DNA of 64,000 nucleotides from Saccharomycopsis fibuligera x Saccharomycopsis cf. fibuligera (taxonomy: Eukaryota > Ascomycota > Saccharomycetes > Ascoideales > Saccharomycopsidaceae). Below, one piece after another: positions 1 through 10,810 of the stretch. A model generated the notes under the pieces. It was not told the DNA's origin, searched no databases, and was given only the letters and a program-made list of their open reading frames with translations. Where the stretch lies: positions 1,240,001 through 1,304,000 of the forward strand of contig CP012814.1 of the NCBI GenBank assembly GCA_001936135.1, given 5' to 3'. The first letter of the stretch is position 1. Each line of letters opens with the position of its first letter. A program made the position numbers and the translations under genes.

Positions 1-11
1 CGTTCATTGAA

Positions 12-739
12 ATGGACACCACTGGTGAATATTTCCGGATTTCTTCTACAGTAGACATCAATGAGCATAGCTTTAAGGAGAAAAAGCTCAATTATTTTTA
101 TCAAACATATCAATATTTGCAAAAATTCGCTAATTTGGTGAGTTTGGTTAATATTTTTGCATGGGGGTTGCGAAGTGAATCTAAGCATTATTCTAAATTT
201 TTGGATGTTTATTTGGATCGTATTGTGTTTAAGTATGGCGGCGGTGGTGGTGATGATGATAGCCTGACTGAATATTACGTTTTTCATATCAATAGTGACG
301 ATGGCGATGATATTGATAGTAGAAATGCAATCAAGCAAGAAAATGGAATTGCACTGGCATCGACACTGCTGTTACTATCACTGGCGCTGAACATGAATGC
401 AAAGACGACAGAAAAACAACATCAAAAGCAACATTGTCATCACAAGCTAAGACTTGAATTGCCAAGGGGAAACGCTCACGAGTTTACAGTTGTCCATTTG
501 GAAAATGTCTTGCACTCAAGTATTGAAAACCACAAGTCAAACTGGTCATTGGCTAATATTTTCAGTAATGATATTAATGGTGAGAATGGTGTTAGCAGTA
601 ATGGTTCGGTTGGTGCTGTTAATGGTAATGGAAGTATCAACGGAAATGAAAAAGCTGAGATGAAACCACCGCAGAACAAAAACATTAAATCAAAACCAGC
701 ACAAACGGTATCAAATTCAAGGTTGAAGCAGAAAGCTGG

Positions 740-811
<72 letters not shown>

Positions 812-1505
812 GCAGCAGCAGCAGCAGCAGCAGCAGAACTTACTCAATGGGAAGGCTTCTGCTTTGCAAAAGACAGCTGCCAACGAAACTAAAAATAAAT
901 CAAGAGCTGGTGTAAAGAATAACAGCGACTTATTAGATATTCTCAAGTATCAAGACGGTATCCTTAAACTTCTCAAATACATCAAACTCACACTGCCATT
1001 AGTAAATGCATTTAAAAAATTCCAACTGTTAAATAAGCGATTTATACAAAATTTGTCTAGTCAAAGCAGTCTTGAAAAAGTCCGAGTTGTCATTAAATAT
1101 CACTGCACCTGTCATGATTTGCTTAACTATGCGGTGATTTATGATATACGCAAAGAAGCAACACGAAGACCAGAACAAAATTCTAACACCATGCAACATA
1201 TAATTTCGCGAAGTTTGATCAAAGTTGCCATCAAGATGAAGAATATTCAAAATAAACCATCGCTAATGGTGCAAATGTTACCTATGACAATTGAGAATCA
1301 GTTAAATGGAACAATGCGAATGCCGCTGGCTCAACAGTATCGCGCGTTGGCTCAAGGTTTGAGAAAATTGTTAGCGGAACTGGCGGTGTTGTTGGCAAAG
1401 AAAGGCGAAGTTCACTTTTTGGGAGATTGTATGCTGTGCGATACTGAAATGTTGTTTGAAGCGATTCAGTCACTTCACGAAAGAATAATGAAAAAGTTTA
1501 GATAG
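12..1505 (+). CDS. Unrecognised polyglutamine protein, possibly 5'-incomplete
   Basis: An open frame of 497 codons from an ATG at 12. The frame is also open from the ATG back to the window edge, so the true start may lie outside. The protein has a uniform run of 31 Gln at residues 245-275, encoded by 22 CAA then 9 CAG codons. A hydrophobic stretch near residues 114-126 (ALASTLLLLSLALNM) could be a membrane segment. The C-terminal 180 residues are helical-looking and rich in Leu and Lys (for example LAQGLRKLLAELAVLLAKK). I do not recognise the family. The layout (hydrophobic N-terminal part, low-complexity middle, helical end) would suit a membrane-anchored adaptor such as an Inp2/vezatin-type protein, but that is a guess. 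It lies head-to-tail with ISU1. That the gene is real is supported by length and by TTG-rich codon use; its function is unknown. Confidence 0.7.
744..836 (+). repeat. CAA/CAG polyglutamine microsatellite
   Basis: Thirty-one consecutive glutamine codons: 22 CAA followed by 9 CAG. The block change from CAA to CAG suggests two separate expansions within the tract. It is in frame inside the gene at 12-1505 and is likely to vary in length between strains. Confidence 0.95.
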
Positions 1506-2140
1506 GGTGGTTGAGAATTACATAAACGTAATAAAAGTAACAAAAATAATAATGTTTAATTAAATCAAATCGGATTTCTGGCTTCTATAGTACTGGTCCT
1601 TATTACCCATGCATATCGACGCATGTTTAGGTACGCATCATGGAATTGAGACATGGAGCATTACCTAATATTTATATAAGCAATTACGTCAACAGCTCTG
1701 CATGATTTTTCGGCACCGCTTTCGGAGAGCGACCGGGTGTCCGCTCATGTGACAAGACATTTATCGGAGAATGGCCGAAAGAGGAAGTACGTTTGTGTAC
1801 CCAGGTCACATGCCTCATACTTAAGCCATTAGTAATCTCCGAAAGGCTCGGTTTGCCCCGTTTTCCTTTTTTCTTTTTTTCACCGCTTTTCCTTTTTTCT
1901 GTTTAATTTGCTCAGTCACTCGCTTCGCTTTGGGCTTTGAATGAGTGAGTGAGTGACACTGAAGATATTTTATTATATTATATTATACAGAGAAAGCACC
2001 CTGAACTAACTTCCTCTTTTTTCCTTTTTTCCTTTTTGGTTCCTACGGCTATTTTTCCAGTTACGCCTTGTCTATATTCATTATTACCAACAGCAATAAC
2101 TCACACTTTACACAACATAACACAATATAATACAACACAA
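1506..2140. promoter_or_regulatory. ISU1 upstream region with paired inverted motifs
   Basis: Gene-free 635 bp before the ISU1 start. It holds two inverted pairs: CTTTCGGAGA at 1729-1738 with its exact complement TCTCCGAAAG at 1836-1845, and CATGTGAC at 1746-1753 with its complement GTCACATG at 1805-1812. Further CGGAGA and CCGAAAG copies lie between them. CGG-type half sites suit zinc-cluster regulators and CATGTG suits bHLH factors, but no factor can be named from sequence alone. A pyrimidine-rich stretch (1858-1905) and another before the ATG (2010-2040) are typical of yeast core promoters. Confidence 0.5.
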
Positions 2141-2740
2141 ATGCTTTCAAGAGTTATCACTAGAAATTTATTAGCCAAGGCTTCCGTTGCGCCAGCCGCT
2201 GCTATCACCGGCTTCAGATTAGCCACTACCGGCTCCCATTTCACTGCCATCAATAACAACAGAAACAACGCCCCAGCCCTCAATGTTAGTGGTGCTCGTT
2301 TTTACCATCCAAGAGTCATTGACCACTACCAAAATCCACGTAATGTAGGATCCATGGACAAGAATGACAGTGATGTCGGCACCGGTTTAGTTGGTGCTCC
2401 AGCTTGCGGTGATGTGATGAGATTGCAAATTAAAGTGAATGACGACACTGGATTGATTGAAGATGTCAAATTTAAGACATTCGGTTGTGGTTCAGCTATT
2501 GCTTCTTCATCGTTTGCCACTGAATTGTTGAAGGGTAAAAGTTTGGAAGAAGCTTTAAAGATCAAAAACACCATTATTGCTAAAGAATTGTCCTTGCCTC
2601 CAGTGAAGTTACATTGCTCAATGTTGGCTGAAGACGCTATTAAGAGCGCTGTTAAAGATTACAGATCCAAGAGAGGTAAAAAGAGACCAACCTTGGGACC
2701 TGACGCTGTGAAGCCATCTGGTGCTCAAGCTTCTGCTTAA
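2141..2740 (+). CDS. ISU1: Mitochondrial iron-sulfur cluster scaffold protein Isu1
   Basis: Scaffold on which Nfs1, Isd11, frataxin and Yah1 assemble [2Fe-2S] clusters in the mitochondrial matrix, before release by the Ssq1/Jac1 chaperones. The protein is 199 residues against about 165 in S. cerevisiae. The first ~45 residues are a basic, Ser/Ala-rich presequence. The conserved body starts near FYHPRVIDHYQNPRNVGS. The three cluster-ligand cysteines are visible: Cys89 in APACGDVM, Cys116 in FGCGSA and Cys159 in LHCSMLAED. The LPPVKLH loop just before the third Cys is the Ssq1-binding site of the family. The ATG at 2141 is chosen because it gives a proper targeting sequence; an upstream in-frame GTG at 1949 is not a plausible yeast start. 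A Lys/Arg-rich tail after residue 170 is somewhat longer than usual. Convergent with SPC24. Confidence 0.97.
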   Translation: MLSRVITRNLLAKASVAPAAAITGFRLATTGSHFTAINNNRNNAPALNVSGARFYHPRVIDHYQNPRNVGSMDKNDSDVGTGLVGAPACGDVMRLQIKVNDDTGLIEDVKFKTFGCGSAIASSSFATELLKGKSLEEALKIKNTIIAKELSLPPVKLHCSMLAEDAIKSAVKDYRSKRGKKRPTLGPDAVKPSGAQASA

Positions 2741-3640
2741 ACTTTCTCTGTATAAAAATATTGGCAAACAACTAAAACATTTTACCAGCAAAACTACAAA
2801 AAAAAAATTAAAAAAATGTAAAGAACATGTCTGTTTTGCTCATTTAACGACTTATTGATTGATTCAATTTATGGTTGTGCTTTTGAATCCATTTTTTATT
2901 TTCCATTCTCACTTATCTCTTCATTTTCCCATCGCCGTTTTTTTTGTTTTTCCATTTCCTACTTTTTCATTTTTCATATGAAATATTAGCCACTTCCAGA
3001 AAGTTGCATATTTCGTTGGGGGTACGATAACACTTGCACTGCTATTATTATAGTATATTACTATTTTATGTATTTGTTTAACTTTTTTCCTTTCTGTTTC
3101 ACTTTGTTTTAGATTTCACTTTTGTAATAGTTGTGCACTATATACTTTTTTTTTATATATATAAAAGCGCTAAATATTTATCTGAATTATAAGGTTAACT
3201 TTGGCTTCATTGTGGTCGATTTTGCAGATAATGAGTTTTGTAGAGCTTTTGAGGAAATGCTACTATAGGAGAGAGCATTCAGGGGTAGGTTAGATAGTGA
3301 AGTTGCCATGGGATGGTGAGCATACCTCTGCTTCTACAGTAGATGCTTATACAATACATTATCATTGCTTACTTTAAATTTCAAACAAAAAGAGAACTAG
3401 TAGATATATCTTGATTAAATAATATACACATTAACTAATAAATCACAACAAAGCACAAAAAAAAAAAAAAAAGGATTCGACAGAGCCAAAGAAAAGAAAA
3501 TCAAACTAAAAAACAGAAACAAAGCCAAAACACCCAAATAATTCCAAAGCATAACAAAAAATTTCATAGCATAGCATAGTACAATATAACATAACATAGC
3601 ATCAAGCCACCAGTAATCAACTACTCATCGTATCAGCATC
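2741..3640. other. Gene-free convergent intergenic region
   Basis: 900 bp between the 3' ends of ISU1 and SPC24. AT-rich, with a (TA)n-like stretch near 3151-3164 and a poly(A) tract at 3458-3473. No RNA gene or credible open frame seen. It presumably contains the two genes' polyadenylation signals. Confidence 0.6.
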
Positions 3641-3830
3641 TTACAAATTATCCCAAATGTAATTGCTGATAAAATAATCACTTAATTTGTTATTTTTCTC
3701 ATCAATATTCAACGTAGTGGCAATATTGGTTCTGTTGTTGTTAATTATCAACTTGTATACTTTGTCATTATTGTAGTCTTCATTGATCTTGCTCAAAAAA
3801 CTAGTATCTTCATTGTTACTACTGTTCCTC

Positions 3831-3915
<85 letters not shown>

Positions 3916-4552
3916 CGTCTTCGTGTCTAGTGGTGCTAGCAGCATCTTCATTTATTGTCATTGTAGTATCGTCATCATCGTAATCGTTCTCTTCATCATC
4001 AGCAGCAGGAGTCTGCTGTGGCTTTCTTCTTTGCTGCTTATTCTTTTCAATTTTATCTTCACTATTACTACCAGCAACGGCACGTCCATTTTTGTATTCT
4101 GTTTCGATAATTAACCCAAAGTTCTTGTATATTTTCAACTTCAACACGTTAGAATCCGGATTATCATTGATTTCCATATTTAGTACATTTAAATTTTGCA
4201 ACTCCACCAACTCTTGCGATTTTTTCTTGAACTGCATGTTCAATTCATTTATTTCGTTTTCCAATTCAAGATAATTTCGGGCTAATTTGAATTTCAAATT
4301 ATTCAAATCATTGATCTCTTCAAGAATTCGTTTTCTATCTAATGATACTTCAAGTGATTGAATTTCAGAATTCTTCAAATCATATTCATTAGAAAGTTTC
4401 TCTACTATTGATTCTTGGGCTTTGAGCTTTTCGTTACGGATGGTTTGTAAGTTAGTGATTTTTTTATTTATTTGCGAAATGATTTGCACATCGGGATCAA
4501 TTTCAAAATTTTGGATGGTGGATTTCAACAAGCTAGATGGATTCTGTAGCAT
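3641..4552 (-). CDS. SPC24: Kinetochore Ndc80 complex subunit Spc24, with a disordered insertion
   Basis: Component of the Ndc80-Nuf2-Spc24-Spc25 complex, which links centromeric chromatin to microtubules. Start chosen at the ATG read at 4552 (MLQNPSSLLK), because the family begins like this, followed by a FEIDPDVQIISQI segment; an upstream in-frame ATG at 4690 would add 46 residues with no family match. Residues ~25-130 form a coiled coil (heptad Leu/Ile, many Glu/Lys). The globular C-terminal domain is recognisable in two halves: NVLKLKIYKNFGLIIE, and VYKLIINNNR followed by LSDYFISNYIWDNL, matching the yeast ending LSDFYKTKYIWERL. The halves are separated by about 105 residues of low-complexity sequence including 27 consecutive Asn (residues 214-240). 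Total 303 residues against 213 in S. cerevisiae. The identification rests on the C-terminal motif and the coiled-coil layout. Confidence 0.88.
3833..3913 (-). repeat. (AAC)27 polyasparagine microsatellite in SPC24
   Basis: Twenty-seven perfect AAC codons on the minus strand, giving a pure Asn run. No codon interruption is present, so the tract is probably young or unstable in length. Confidence 0.96.
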
Positions 4553-5300
4553 GGTGGAGATTATGAGAAATGTATATCTGCCACAACGGTCGGAATGCGT
4601 TTGATTGTCTGTAAAAGAACGTGTAATGTTGAGCTGTGCTGTGATGTTGAATGATATATCGATAATTCTCTGATCAATAGCATGGTCCAAAGTGATTAGT
4701 GAAACAAAAACAGAAACAAAAACAAAAACACCAAAACTGTAAACAAAAACAAAAATAGAAAAAAAAAAAAAAATTGAAAAGAAGTCACATGACTGATGAA
4801 AATGATAACATCCACAACCATATAACTAGCGAAAACAACAGGGGACAGAAGCCATAATTCAGCACAAATAATCACAGGCGAGGGAAAAATTAAGAGAGTT
4901 TTTAATAGTATATATTCTACTCATTTTCTTACTACTAAGCACTGTTTTTTATGTAGCTGTGGTAGTATATTATGGGTAAGCCTGTAACACTCTGATAACG
5001 GCAGTTGCTAGAAGGAGATCTACAAGCATATAGTATTTGTAAAGGCTAACAGATCCCTAAAATCTTACAAATTCTATGCTGTGCTTATTGAAAAGAACAC
5101 AGAAAACGGAATAAGAAAAATATAACAAAAACCAAATTAGTTTTAGTTTAGTTGGTATTCCATGCCTATTGTAGTTTCAATTTTCTGGCTGCGACATTTT
5201 GTGCTGTGGAGCGTTGTTTGCACCAATCAGGCTCATTGCCGCGTATCTCCCCACATTTTTTTATTTTTTTTTTTTTATTTTCCTCGCTTTCGGTTTAACT
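4553..5300. other. Upstream region of SPC24, nothing clear
   Basis: About 750 bp of AT-rich sequence upstream of SPC24 (minus) and before the gene-like stretch that begins near 5301. A run of AAACA/AAAAC repeats (4709-4756) is followed by poly(A). No recognised site. Confidence 0.4.
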
Positions 5301-6890
5301 ATGGTAGAGCGTGGATCCCTCAAAGGTACTCTAGAGGATATAAAAATAGGGTTTAAAGCTACCGTTCCTCTACAAAATCGCTCCAACCTGACAAAGTCTC
5401 TCACTGCTGTCTCCCCCAACTGTTCAAGCCATTTGTCCAGCGGTTCCGGTTGATAACTTACCCAGAACTCCAGATCTTAACCATTGACTCCAAAACTCTT
5501 TTAGTAAAACGGAAATTCTATCGTTCTTACAACACCAAATTTTGTAATTACAACGCTAACATCAGCTTCAATAATTGTTTCACTCTTTGTTTTTATGGAT
5601 TACTTGAGTATCAAATAAAACTGTACTGACACAAGCTTACTCTCACTAATCCTGGGTATTTATTTTGTCAGTTCCTACTTTACAAAAACATTTTGAGTGT
5701 TCACAACAGCACGACTATACGATCTCTAGCAGCAAAACGGTATCTCAAAGGCGATTTGCTATCATTATTGTATCGTTTCATGATTTAGTGGAACACGAGC
5801 TGCCAATATTACTAGCCTAAAAAAAAGATTTAAAAGAATCAGTTGATCAAACTTCGCCACCAATGAGCTCGATTTGGCCAAGATTGAAAACAGTAAAATT
5901 AACATAATGATTGTACGGTGCATGAATATTCGCACTAATTACCGAATTGACAACTGAGCGAATCATCCAGCTTTACTGGTTCACTCATGATGAAAGCCCA
6001 GTAGTTGCTGTTTCCAGTTACTACAGTCACAAAAATTCTCACAAGTAGATCTCTAATGACATTCCTTTCAGCTTGGACTTCACAAAAGGTAAAAGTCACA
6101 AGCTTAGTCAAGAAATCAAGGAAATATTTGGAAACTTTGTGTCCATTCTTGAGCACTCATGCGGACTCTTGGAAAACAGGCAGTCGGGAGAAGGATTAGA
6201 CGCGCTTGATTTTAAATTGATCAGTTATTTGGTATGTGTCAAGTCTTTCCTCAAAGGGAAAAAATTTACAATATACTAGATGATGAGTATTTGGAATTGT
6301 TTGATTACCGTAATAAAAAGCTGAAATATTTTACTTAAAGTTGAAAGGGAAATATAGTCGAATGGTTTATAACTATAAGCTAATGTGATTTTACGAACAT
6401 AAATTTTGTAATATCACAACGGCAACAGTGCTTTTGCTCGCTTTATATATATATATATTTATCTCTTTCTGGAATAGCTAGTCAATCAAGGATAGTAATT
6501 TAACAAAGTGTCTTAGTATTAATATAATTGCAGTTGCAAGTTTTGAGTCTAGTTCAAATGGGTTTCCTCGAGGCCAGGATGCAGCACATGCAGACATAAG
6601 CATTCATATACTCCTATATTTCATAGTTAGCAGCTGTAAATAGCAATTATTTAACACTGTTCATAAACACTTGTTTAGGAAGCTAATTGGCACGGTATTA
6701 CAAATTTCTTGATGGCACCATCTGCTAAACTAATCATCTCTGATGAAATAAAAGTAGATATTAAATATGCATGGTGCGCGATGACATTGCCTAAAATGGA
6801 CAATAATCTGTCGTTACCCTGTACATAATGAAAAAAAAATTCAAAATTTTTTTTCTTAGACGCAGATGAGGAAGGTTTATACACTGTATA
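5301..6890 (+). pseudogene. Unresolved gene-like stretch: intron-rich gene or decayed gene
   Basis: No long open frame is present, yet several successive segments on the plus strand translate into protein-like sequence, in changing frames: 5357-5626 (contains LITYPELQILTIDSK), 5672-5817 (contains FHDLVEHELPILLA), 5848-5954 (contains NELDLAKIENSKINIMIV), 5924-6231 (contains SHKLSQEIKEIFGNFVSIL) and 6679-6825 (contains EANWHGITNFLMAPSAKL). Splice-like signals lie between some of them: CAG at 5669-5671 after a T-rich tract, CAG at 6069-6071, a consensus GTATGT at 6232-6237, and TAG at 6676-6678. The last two keep the reading phase of the flanking segments, which argues for at least one real intron. 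I do not recognise the family. It could be an intron-rich, lowly expressed gene between SPC24 and UTP21, or a gene in decay. Confidence 0.45.
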
Positions 6891-6971
6891 AGTTTCAAAA
6901 AATTATCATTATAATTCAGACTTGATCCCCAGGACAATATTTTGCTTTTGGACCCATACCGAGTAACAAGA

Positions 6972-9900
6972 ATGCCTGACATTGCAATCCACAAAAAGCG
7001 CAAACTTGAAGCATCTAAGGCCTCGGCTATTGCTGCCGCTTCAGCCGCTGCCTCACCGTCCAAGATCTTTTCTCCATTCAGAGCCATTGGTAATGTCACC
7101 AACCATGTTCCGTTTGCCATTGGTACATTGGGTACATCATATTATGTTGTTACCTCAGTGGGTCGTTCTTACCAAATCTATGACGCTTCCACATTACATT
7201 TATTGTTTGTTTCTCAAAAGCAAACCGCTAGTGATATCACTTGCCTTTATGCTCATTTTCAATACGTTTATGCTGCTTTTGATAACTGTATCAACATCTA
7301 TAAAAGAGGCTCATTATTGCATACCTTAACCTGCCTGGTGCCTAATGTATTGGATAGCAATATCAAAATTTCCAGATTAGTTCAGTTTGGTGATTACTTG
7401 GTGGCGTTTTCTTCTACCAGTAATCATATTTTCATTTTTAAGAAACCGGCTAATGGAAGTTCCAAATTGCCATTGGAATTTTTTGCTCATATTAAGGTAA
7501 ATGAAAGTTATGGTAATGTTTTACATGTAGTGCATCCAGCTACTTATCTTAACAAGATTATTGTTGCTACTCAGACAAATGTCATTGTTTACAACATCAG
7601 ATCTTTGAAAATGATTCACAAGTCCAAATACGATTTTAATAAGGATTCATTCGGTTCCATCACTACTATCGAACTTGCTCCAGCATTAGACATTGTTGCT
7701 ATTGGTACTAATTTGTCCAACATTGTTTTACTTAATTTCAAAAAAGATAAAATTATCAAAAAAATAACCTTCAACAATCACCATTTGAAGGAGCCATCAA
7801 GTATAACTAGTTTATCATTTAGAACCGATGGCTCTCCTCATTTGGTGGCTGGTTATAGAAATGGTGATTTAATTTTCTTTGATTTAAATTCGAATACTAG
7901 AATCCATAGCTTGCATTCCATTCACAAGGAAACGGGGATTTCTAATGTGAAATTTTTGAATGGTCAACCAATTTTTATAACTAATGGGGGTGATAATCAT
8001 TTAAGAGAATTTGTTTTTGATCCATCTCTTTCAGCAACAAATGGTACTAATGGTAGCGCTGCTAATGCCACAGCCAAAAAGACAGTTGTCCCACCACCTA
8101 GAAGACTTAGATCTAGAGGTGGTCATTCTGCACCACCAACCATGATCTCATTTACTGATGATAAAGATCATTTTGTGATATCTGGATCTAAAGATCGTTC
8201 ATTTTGGAGCTTTTCCCTAAGAAAAGATTCTCAAGCTCAAGAATTTTCCCAAAAATCACCAAAAGGATCTCAAAAATTTGCTTCTTCTAATTTGAAAGAA
8301 AAAATTCCGGAACTTGTATGTGTGGCATTTAGTGAAGCTAGACAAACTGATTGGGAGAATATTATAACTGGTCATGAAAATGAAAAATTTGCCAGAACTT
8401 GGAGTTTTGAGAATAAAAGATTGGGTCGTTGGAGATTAATGACCCCCGATGATGGATTTGTTAAATCTGCATGCATTTCTCAGTGTGGTAATTTTGGGAT
8501 TATTGGTTCATCCAATGGGTCTATTGCCATTTATAATTTGCAAAGTGGTATTTTGAGAAAACAATACAAATTCCACAAAAGATCTGTCACTGGTATTGCC
8601 ATTGATAATATGAACCAGAAAATGTGTTCTGTTGGTCTTGATGGCTTAGTGGGCTTTTATGATTTTAACCAATCCAAACTCTTGGGCAAGATTGATTTGG
8701 AAAGTCCAGTAACTTTACTTAAATATCACAAATCTTCCGATTTGATTGCTGTTGCTCTTGATGATTTGACAATTGTTATAATGGACATGGTGACTAAAAG
8801 AATTGTTAGACAATTGGTGGGCCATCGTAATCGTATCACCAGTTTGGATTTTTCTCCTGATGGCAGATGGTTAGTTAGTGCTTCGTTGGATAGCACAGTT
8901 AGAACGTGGAATTTACCAACGGGCGGATGTATTGATGGATTTAAAGTTGACAATATTGTGACTAATTTATTATTCTCACCTACGGGGAATTTCTTGGCTA
9001 CTACTCACGTTACGGGCAATGGCATCAGTTTATGGAATAACAAATCTCAATTTAAAGCAGTTTCCACCAAACATGTCACAGAGGAAGAGTTTGGAGATGT
9101 TGTGTCATTGCCAAATAGTTCCGGAGACGGTGGTTCAAGTCTTTTAGATGGGGCATTATTAGACAATGAAGCAGATACTGAATCATTGTTTACATCAGAC
9201 ATCAATGACAATTACAAAACAGTGGCTCAAATCAACAAAGATTTAATTACTTTGAACATTGGCTCAAGAAACAAATTCAACACAATTTTACATCTTGACA
9301 CTATTAGACAGAGAAATAAACCAAAAGAAGCGCCAAAGAAACCTGAATTGGCTCCTTTCTTTTTGCAAACTTTTGGCGATGCTAATAAAAGCGGCGAAAA
9401 CCAAGTCAAGATTGATACCTTGAAAAATGATACTTTGGCATCAGTCACTGCTACAACCGAACCTCAAGTTGATAGTTCTAATGAAAATAATGATAATGAA
9501 GACGAAGATAATGAAGACAGCAATGGGGTGAAGCTTTTACTGCTTGATGAAAAAGACAATAATGGTGATATTATTTTAAGTAGAATTGCTAAAGAACAAG
9601 CGGTATCATTTGAAAATAAATTTACTAGATTGCTCAAAGCAACCGTTCCATCGTCCGAAGATGAAGAAGAAAGTCAGTTCATTAAAGTTTTACATGCACC
9701 TGCTGACAGTCAAATTAGCAATGAAATCACCGGCGAAATGAGTGCATTTTTGGATCACTTACTTAGCTTATCACCATCAACTCTTGATCTTGAAATTAAA
9801 CAGCTCAATGTTATCTCCGACCCTTCGCTTCAAGAGCTTAAGCTTTTTATCCGTGCCATCACTTTTGGGCTTCAAAGTAATGCTGATTTTGAAATCTATC

Positions 9901-10082
9901 AAGCAATAATGAACGTCATGCTTAGAACTCATGGTGATATTATTCAGGAAAAAATTTCCAGTGATATTGAGTTAGATGCGGTGTTGCAGGATTGGAACAG
10001 AGTTAACGATGCTAAAGTGCAAAAAATGGATGATTTGGTTAAGAATTGTTCAGGTATTATCAACTTCCTTTCTAGTTTATAG
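6972..10082 (+). CDS. UTP21: SSU processome WD40 protein Utp21
   Basis: Subunit of the UtpB module (Pwp2, Utp6, Utp12, Utp13, Utp18, Utp21) of the nucleolar small-subunit processome, which acts in early cleavage of pre-18S rRNA. 1036 residues from the ATG at 6972 (MPDIAIHKKRKLEA); the ten codons before it begin with TTG and are not expected to be translated. Two WD40 propellers span roughly residues 35-690; repeats show GDYLVAFSS, DHFVISGSKDRSFWSF and the classical DGRWLVSASLDSTVRTWNLP. An acidic, low-complexity linker follows (EDEDNEDSN). The conserved Utp21 C-terminal helical domain covers about 880-1036 (LSPSTLDLEIKQL, LFIRAITFGLQSNADFE, MLRTHGDII). S. cerevisiae Utp21 has 939 residues; the extra length is in the linkers. 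Tail-to-tail with RTP1. Confidence 0.95.
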   Translation: MPDIAIHKKRKLEASKASAIAAASAAASPSKIFSPFRAIGNVTNHVPFAIGTLGTSYYVVTSVGRSYQIYDASTLHLLFVSQKQTASDITCLYAHFQYVYAAFDNCINIYKRGSLLHTLTCLVPNVLDSNIKISRLVQFGDYLVAFSSTSNHIFIFKKPANGSSKLPLEFFAHIKVNESYGNVLHVVHPATYLNKIIVATQTNVIVYNIRSLKMIHKSKYDFNKDSFGSITTIELAPALDIVAIGTNLSNIVLLNFKKDKIIKKITFNNHHLKEPSSITSLSFRTDGSPHLVAGYRNGDLIFFDLNSNTRIHSLHSIHKETGISNVKFLNGQPIFITNGGDNHLREFVFDPSLSATNGTNGSAANATAKKTVVPPPRRLRSRGGHSAPPTMISFTDDKDHFVISGSKDRSFWSFSLRKDSQAQEFSQKSPKGSQKFASSNLKEKIPELVCVAFSEARQTDWENIITGHENEKFARTWSFENKRLGRWRLMTPDDGFVKSACISQCGNFGIIGSSNGSIAIYNLQSGILRKQYKFHKRSVTGIAIDNMNQKMCSVGLDGLVGFYDFNQSKLLGKIDLESPVTLLKYHKSSDLIAVALDDLTIVIMDMVTKRIVRQLVGHRNRITSLDFSPDGRWLVSASLDSTVRTWNLPTGGCIDGFKVDNIVTNLLFSPTGNFLATTHVTGNGISLWNNKSQFKAVSTKHVTEEEFGDVVSLPNSSGDGGSSLLDGALLDNEADTESLFTSDINDNYKTVAQINKDLITLNIGSRNKFNTILHLDTIRQRNKPKEAPKKPELAPFFLQTFGDANKSGENQVKIDTLKNDTLASVTATTEPQVDSSNENNDNEDEDNEDSNGVKLLLLDEKDNNGDIILSRIAKEQAVSFENKFTRLLKATVPSSEDEEESQFIKVLHAPADSQISNEITGEMSAFLDHLLSLSPSTLDLEIKQLNVISDPSLQELKLFIRAITFGLQSNADFEIYQAIMNVMLRTHGDIIQEKISSDIELDAVLQDWNRVNDAKVQKMDDLVKNCSGIINFLSSL

Positions 10083-10778
10083 TTAGCTTTTTGAAAAAAT
10101 ATAGATATTTGTGAATCGATATAAATATTCAAACTGACACGTAAGCGTTTGAGCCCAGAAACTAGTAGCAGTGAAAAACGTTATAGCTTATTTGGAAAAG
10201 AAGCCCTCATTCAGCACAAATTAAATTAGAAAAAATCAAGCTTGTGGAAGGTCATTCCTGTCTGTCTACTATGAACACTTTTTTCAAATTTTACAATACA
10301 ATGAATCTCATGTAGCAGAAAGCATATTTTTTTTGAGGTAAAACGCCTGATATGTGGTCACTGAAATGTGTTGACATTGTAGATAACCAAAATTTTCCAG
10401 AACTCCGTGTAATTTTAACTTGAAGTCTTTACCACCGAAAAAAAACATGATACAACCCCAAAGTTTAACTAGAGAGTATCTCAAATTGAGCAATCCCTTA
10501 AAATTGAAAAAAAATAATGAAAGTTTAAAGGCTTAGAATCGATAGAAACTCTGCGGTAATACACTGAAATGGCACAGAATTTGCGGTGCGAAAGCCTGTT
10601 AGCGCTGTGGTAAATTAGATCATTGCCAGTACATCCTCAAATGGCGAGTGTTAATTTTACTTTTACAGTGAACTTGTGCTCTTCAATGTAGTACATCTAA
10701 AACGAGTTTTTACTATATGATGCTAGAATGCCAACGAGACCTTCATATACCAAAAATCGTCATAAAAACAACAAGAAC

Positions 10779-10810
<32 letters not shown>

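Noticed and set aside
1949-2140. N-terminal extension of ISU1
   Set aside because: It opens with GTG; the ATG at 2141 starts a normal mitochondrial presequence.
4553-4690. 46-residue N-terminal extension of Spc24
   Set aside because: The upstream ATG is possible, but the extension has no family match and the ATG at 4552 gives the usual Spc24 N-terminus.
6278-6335. Possible C/D box snoRNA (GATGATGA ... CTGA)
   Set aside because: Too short, no terminal stem and no internal C'/D' boxes.
6942-6971. N-terminal extension of UTP21 (MLLDPYRVTR)
   Set aside because: It opens with TTG; the ATG at 6972 gives a normal start for the family.
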